Shown: piece by piece, positions 50,482-54,369 of the stretch | How the letters are laid out: every line of letters begins with the position of its first letter | How positions within the stretch are numbered: the stretch's first letter is position 1 | From: Polyangium sp. 6x1 | GTDB lineage: Bacteria; Myxococcota_A; Polyangia; Polyangiales; Polyangiaceae | Direction of reading: 5' to 3' | Assembly: GCF_029946515.1 (NCBI RefSeq) | Contig: NZ_JARZHH010000076.1 | Location: 1-54,369, forward strand | Length of the DNA: 54,369 nt | Notes under the pieces: model-generated | Told to the model about the DNA's origin: nothing | Seen by the model: the letters and a program-made list of their open reading frames with translations, nothing else | Databases searched by the model: none | Program-made: the position numbers and the translations under genes

Positions 50482-51405
50482 ATGGACGATACCTCCCGCA
50501 TGGACGTCTCCGGTCGTATCGAGCGCGCTCTGCGCGCTGCCCTCGATCCGATGTGCGCCCCGGGCGCCCCGCCCCGCCTGGCGGCCGCCGTCTACCATTC
50601 GGTGTTCCCATCCGGCGCCCGCATCCGGCCGCAGCTCTGCCTGCGCGTCGCCATGGCCTGCGGGGAAGACGTGCCCGGCCTCGCCGACGGGGTCGCAGCC
50701 GCGATCGAGCTTCTGCACTGCGCGTCGCTGGTCCACGACGACCTGCCCTGCTTCGACGCCGCCCTGACCCGACGCGGGCAACCTTCGACACACCGTGCAT
50801 TCGGTGAGCCGCTCGCCGTGCTCGCCGGGGATCAGCTCATCACCCTCGCCTTCGAGGTCCTGGCCCGCTCGTCCGCGGCCGCTCCGCTGCGGCTCGGCAA
50901 ACTCGTGACCACGGTCGGCCGCGGCGTGGGCATGCCGTACGGGATCATCGCGGGCCAGGGCTGGGAGAGCGAGCCGAGCATCCCCACGACGCTCTACCGA
51001 AGGGCCAAGACGGGCGCGCTCTTCGAAGCCTCCGCGGTGGGCGGCGCCATCGCCGCAGGCGCCGACGCGGAGGAGGCCGAGGCGTGGCGCGGCTTCGGGC
51101 AGCGGATCGGCGAGGCCTACCAGATCGCCGACGACATGCTCGACGTGCTCAGCGACGCGGCGAGCGCAGGCAAACCCGTGGGCCGTGACGCGGCGCTCGG
51201 GCGGCCGAACGCAGCGAGTGACCTCGGGCTCGGCGCCTCCACGCACCTCTTCGAACAGCTCGTCGACGCGGCGATCGTATCGATCCCCGATTGCCCCGGC
51301 CGCGAGGATCTCTCGCGCTGGGCCACGCAGGTCGTCGATCGGATCCGCCGCCGCGCGCACGTCGCCCTGTCGCAGGGCGCGCAGGCCGACCAACCCGACG
51401 TCTGA
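50482..51405 (+). CDS. crtE: Geranylgeranyl diphosphate synthase
   Basis: 307 residues of the IspA/GGPPS family. The first Asp-rich motif is DDLPCFD (86-92) followed by RRGQPSTH, the second is DDMLD (217-221). Small residues before the first motif leave a deep pocket as in C20 synthases. It condenses farnesyl diphosphate (or DMAPP) with isopentenyl diphosphate to GGPP, the substrate of CrtB. ATG 50482 is used; ATG at 50500 (MDVSGRIERAL) is also possible and closer to the family's usual start. It is divergent from crtD and ends exactly where the convergent histidine kinase gene ends (51405/51406). Confidence 0.92.
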   Translation: MDDTSRMDVSGRIERALRAALDPMCAPGAPPRLAAAVYHSVFPSGARIRPQLCLRVAMACGEDVPGLADGVAAAIELLHCASLVHDDLPCFDAALTRRGQPSTHRAFGEPLAVLAGDQLITLAFEVLARSSAAAPLRLGKLVTTVGRGVGMPYGIIAGQGWESEPSIPTTLYRRAKTGALFEASAVGGAIAAGADAEEAEAWRGFGQRIGEAYQIADDMLDVLSDAASAGKPVGRDAALGRPNAASDLGLGASTHLFEQLVDAAIVSIPDCPGREDLSRWATQVVDRIRRRAHVALSQGAQADQPDV

Positions 51406-53040
51406 TCAGGCGACGTCGGCGTCGACGTCCGGATCCGTTGGCGCAGGCGAGAGGCGCTTCTCCGCGCCGCGACGCTCGCCGCGCAGGGCCGGGATGCGCA
51501 GCACGAACACGCTGCCCTTGCCGTCCTCGGTGACGGGGCTCTTCACCTCGATGCTGCCGCCGTGGCTCTCGGCGATGTGCTTGACGAGCGCGAGCCCGAT
51601 GCCGCTGCCGCGGATGCGTTGCTCGCCCGCCCGCCGCCCGCGCACGAAGCGCTCGAAGATGCGCTCCTGCTCGTCGGGATCGATCCCGGGGCCACGATCG
51701 CTCACGCGCACGACGACCGAGCCGTCCTCCGAGGCGACGTCCACGTCGACCCGCTCGCCGTCCTTCGCGTACTTGAAGGCGTTGTCGAGCAGGTTGATGA
51801 TCGCGAGCTCCATGGCGCGGGCGTCGAGCATCGCCTCGGGCATGTCCTCGGCGCTCGCGAGGTGCACGACGATGCCGTCCCGCTCGGCGCGGTAGCGATA
51901 CACGTCGACGGCGCGCCCGACGACCTCCTCGAGCCTGCCGGGCGCGAACTCGTACGCGGCCTTGCCCCGCTCGACCTTGGCGAAATCGAGGACGTTCTCG
52001 ATCAGCGCCGTGAGCCGCTCGCTCTCGCTCACGATGATCTGGAGGTACTGCCTTCGCTTGTCCTCGCTCGCGACCCGGTCGGCGAGGAGGATCTCGCCGA
52101 ACATGCGGACGAGCGCGAGCGGGGTCTTGAGCTCGTGCGAGACGTTCGCCACGAAGTCGCTCTTCAGCGCGGCGAGCCTGCGCTCCTTGATCGACGCGAA
52201 GATGATGATCGTGACGCCGACGAGCACGACGATCGCCGCGAAGCCGACCATGCCGAGCTCGATCATGCGCTGCCGCTCGACCTTGTCGCCGAGGTCGTCG
52301 GCGCTGGTGAGCGCGATCTGGAGGCGCCAGTTGTAGAGCGTCGTCGGGAAGGGACGGCCGACGGTGAACTCGCCGGCCTTGATCGGCGGGCCGAAGACGA
52401 TGCGGCCCTCCTCGTCGGTGACGTTACTGCGGCTGTTGCCGCGATCGATGTCGCGGTAGAGCCGCGGGAAGACGTCGTGCACGAGGCGCGGGACGTCGTG
52501 CCAGGCGACGACGAGGTAACGCCTCCCCGCGTAGGCGCGCTGCCAGTAGCTGATCAGGATGCTCTGCTGATCGATGATCTGGTGCAGGTGGCGCAGCTCC
52601 TCCGTGTTGCCCTCGAAGTTCAGGCTGGAGAAGAGCCGTCCGAGCAGCAGGCGCCGGAACGCGTCGTCCTCGCGGCCGGGCGCGCGCGAGGCGAACGCGA
52701 GCACGTCGCGCGCGTCGTGGCTCAGATCGAGCACCAGGATCGCGCGCACCGTGGGCGTCTCGCGGGACGCCGTGGGCAGCCAGCGGCGTGAGATCGTCGT
52801 GAGGTTCGCGAGATCGACGTGCGTCGCGACGACGTTGTCCTGCGCGATGATGAGCTTGTCGAGGCGGTCGACGCGCTCGTCGGCGAGCGTGAGCGTGGCG
52901 TCGAAGACGGTCTGCTGGCGGGCCTTTTCGATCTGGAGCGTCGTGCGCAGCGCGATGCCGCCGAGCACGAGCACGGCGAAGACGATCGCGGGGACGATCG
53001 CGAAGTAGAGCAGCCGCTCGCGCAGCCGACGACGCTGCAT
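51406..53040 (-). CDS. Membrane sensor histidine kinase
   Basis: 544 residues. Transmembrane helices at about 12-32 and 262-284 flank a sensor region of 230 residues with no known name to me. The cytoplasmic kinase has the H-box FVANVSHELKTPL with His302, N-box INLLDNAFKYA, G1 DRGPGI, F-box IFERFVRG and G2 GSGIGLALVKH; all catalytic elements are intact. It autophosphorylates in response to an outside signal and passes phosphate to a response regulator, but none is encoded in the window. It follows the GAF-domain gene by 24 bases on the same strand and converges on crtE, with the stops adjacent. Confidence 0.92.
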   Translation of the reverse strand: MQRRRLRERLLYFAIVPAIVFAVLVLGGIALRTTLQIEKARQQTVFDATLTLADERVDRLDKLIIAQDNVVATHVDLANLTTISRRWLPTASRETPTVRAILVLDLSHDARDVLAFASRAPGREDDAFRRLLLGRLFSSLNFEGNTEELRHLHQIIDQQSILISYWQRAYAGRRYLVVAWHDVPRLVHDVFPRLYRDIDRGNSRSNVTDEEGRIVFGPPIKAGEFTVGRPFPTTLYNWRLQIALTSADDLGDKVERQRMIELGMVGFAAIVVLVGVTIIIFASIKERRLAALKSDFVANVSHELKTPLALVRMFGEILLADRVASEDKRRQYLQIIVSESERLTALIENVLDFAKVERGKAAYEFAPGRLEEVVGRAVDVYRYRAERDGIVVHLASAEDMPEAMLDARAMELAIINLLDNAFKYAKDGERVDVDVASEDGSVVVRVSDRGPGIDPDEQERIFERFVRGRRAGEQRIRGSGIGLALVKHIAESHGGSIEVKSPVTEDGKGSVFVLRIPALRGERRGAEKRLSPAPTDPDVDADVA

Positions 53041-53064
53041 GGACGGTCCCCGCGCGCCGCGCGC

Positions 53065-54369
53065 CTAGCGCGCCGCCGCCTTGTTCGCCGTGGCCCGGAT
53101 CTTCTCCGGATCGAGCACGACGCCCTGGATGGAGAGGAACTCCGCGAGCTCCTTGCCGACGTAGGTGAGCGCGTTGCCCTCGGTGGTGGCGTACTTGCCA
53201 CCGCCGATGGGGTTCACGATCTCGATGAGGCCGAGCGTCTTGCCGCCGCCGATCGCGGGCGCGCAAGCGATGCTCTTCGGATCGATGCCGAAGGCCTTCC
53301 AGCGCGCGTCGACGGCGCGCGGGTCGCGCTGCGCGTCCGTGATGACGAGGGCCTTCTTGTTGGCGATGGCGGCCTGCGCGAGGCCCGTTCGATCGGGCAT
53401 GCGGGCGAGGAGCCGGTCGTGCTTGCCGCCTTGCTGGCGCACGAGGACGAGCTCGCGTTTCTCGGCGTCGTGGAACCAGACGAGGATGAGCTCGCTCGGG
53501 AGCTGCTCCCTCAGGATCGAGATCACGAAGTCGGCGCCTTCGAGCGCGTCGCTCAGGAAGTGCAGATCCGTCGAGGCGCCTTCGAGCTCCTTCATGAGCT
53601 CTTCGGCCGAGCGGACGCGGGCCTTCGGCGGCGTGGACTTCGTGGTCGTGGTGACCGCGGCCTTGATCGCGGGGCTCGACCCGGCACGCGGCGGCGGCGT
53701 CGACGGAGAGAGCGCAGGGCTCGAACCGGCACGCGGCGGCGGCGTCGACGGAGAGAGCGCAGGGCTCGACCCGGCACGCGGCGGCGGCGTCGACGGAGAG
53801 AGCGCGGGGTTCGAACCGGCCGGCGCGCGCGGGGGAGAAAGCGCGGGGTTCGACCCAGCCTGCGCGCGCGGCGGCGGCGTCGACGGAGAACGAGCGGGCG
53901 GCGTCGACGCCGCGCGCTGTGCAGGCGGCGGCGTCGAGGCGGGGCGCGGCGCGGTCGCAGCCGGCGCGGCCACGGGCTTGCTCGCCGGCTGCGGGGGGCG
54001 AACCTCCGCCTCGCCGCGCCAGTCCTTCCACGTCAGCGTGGCGAGCGGCGCGCGCTCGGGTTTGCCCTGGTAGGCGTGATCGAACACCGCGAGGTTCACG
54101 AGCACGCCGCGCGTGCCGTCGAGCGCCTTCTTCACGGCGTCGAATCGATCCAGGACGACGCGCCTCGCGACGTCGACCGACGTCCCCTCGGGCACGACGT
54201 ACACGTATTCCCGATACGTCAGCGGAGCGTCTTCCGTGGCGGCCACTTCGCGGCTCGCATGCACGCGGTGGCTCGGCAGCGGCGCGGCTGCGGGCGCGGG
54301 CGTCGCGCGGGGCAGGGCCCCGACGCGCGGGGGCGCGGTGACGGCCGCGCGGCCCTTCGGCGGCTCGGC
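53065..54369 (-). CDS. GAF-domain protein with Pro-rich repeats, 5' end missing
   Basis: The frame is still open at the right edge, so the start lies beyond the window; at least 434 residues are visible. The visible N-terminal part is Pro/Ala-rich, then a small domain (APLTYREYVYVVPEGTSV, with DRFDAVKKALDG) at about 45-105, then a repetitive disordered region (units of PSTPPPRAGSSPAL), and a C-terminal GAF domain of about 170 residues (ADFVISILREQLPSELILVWFHD, IADRTGLAQAAI-like RTGLAQAAIANKKALVI). GAF domains sense small ligands or redox state. It is upstream of the histidine kinase by 24 bases, so they likely act together. No catalytic domain is visible. Confidence 0.75.
   Translation of the reverse strand, partial: AEPPKGRAAVTAPPRVGALPRATPAPAAAPLPSHRVHASREVAATEDAPLTYREYVYVVPEGTSVDVARRVVLDRFDAVKKALDGTRGVLVNLAVFDHAYQGKPERAPLATLTWKDWRGEAEVRPPQPASKPVAAPAATAPRPASTPPPAQRAASTPPARSPSTPPPRAQAGSNPALSPPRAPAGSNPALSPSTPPPRAGSSPALSPSTPPPRAGSSPALSPSTPPPRAGSSPAIKAAVTTTTKSTPPKARVRSAEELMKELEGASTDLHFLSDALEGADFVISILREQLPSELILVWFHDAEKRELVLVRQQGGKHDRLLARMPDRTGLAQAAIANKKALVITDAQRDPRAVDARWKAFGIDPKSIACAPAIGGGKTLGLIEIVNPIGGGKYATTEGNALTYVGKELAEFLSIQGVVLDPEKIRATANKAAAR
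53672..53890. repeat. In-frame 45-base tandem repeats in the GAF gene
   Basis: Three nearly identical 45-base units start at 53672, 53717 and 53762, followed by a shorter 39-base variant at 53807 and a diverged unit at 53846. Each unit encodes 15 residues (PSTPPPRAGSSPAL type). Unit length is a multiple of three, so copy number can change without breaking the frame. Confidence 0.9.

Overview
The window reads as chromosome of a high-GC delta-type bacterium, most likely a myxobacterium of the Polyangiales/Sorangiineae kind. The basis is strongly GC-biased third codon positions, many large cysteine-rich lipoproteins with Ser/Gly/Ala linkers, at least two proteins ending in MYXO-CTERM-like tails (Cys, membrane helix, Arg cluster), a membrane-anchored ECF-type sigma factor, and a CarH-type light-regulated carotenoid cluster. 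No rRNA, tRNA, CRISPR array, prophage or insertion sequence was found; content is mostly housekeeping genes between lineage-specific surface proteins.

Left part (1-12.4 kb): a truncated metallophosphoesterase, a parvulin lipoprotein and glutamine-dependent NAD synthetase (nadE). An intergenic region with very large inverted repeats follows. Next is a three-gene minus-strand module: outer-membrane protein, Cys-rich lipoprotein, and a sigma factor with its own membrane segment. The promoter, 5' leader and first codons of the module's first gene are duplicated 1.86 kb away beside an internally deleted gene remnant. Cys-rich secreted proteins and a three-gene operon of one lipoprotein and two small related helical proteins complete this accessory region.

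Middle (12.4-41.4 kb): PPi-type phosphofructokinase, a GNAT acetyltransferase, two overlapping DUF4139/MuiA-like genes, an SBBP-repeat lipoprotein, a membrane MutS-like ATPase, coaBC with a CPBP protease, yebC divergent from thrS, an operon of surface proteins with a zinc-ribbon protein, a PPK2 kinase, a 5'-nucleotidase lipoprotein, a very large VIT/VWA/TPR lipoprotein, two tandem Hsp20 genes and a secreted thioredoxin-fold protein.

Right part (41.4-51.4 kb): a carotenoid locus. A B12-dependent MerR photoreceptor (carH-like) diverges from crtI-crtB-acyltransferase; a minus-strand crtD-crtC-glycosyltransferase operon diverges from crtE. The set predicts GGPP, phytoene, lycopene, 1-hydroxylation and 3,4-desaturation, then glycosylation and acylation: an acyclic carotenoid glycoside ester made under light/B12 control. 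A PAS-STAS (RsbR-like) gene sits inside the locus. The window ends in a sensor histidine kinase preceded by a GAF-domain protein that runs off the right edge.

All functions are read from motifs by eye; no database search was run. Most start sites are inferred from Shine-Dalgarno context or gene overlap, and doubtful ones are flagged.
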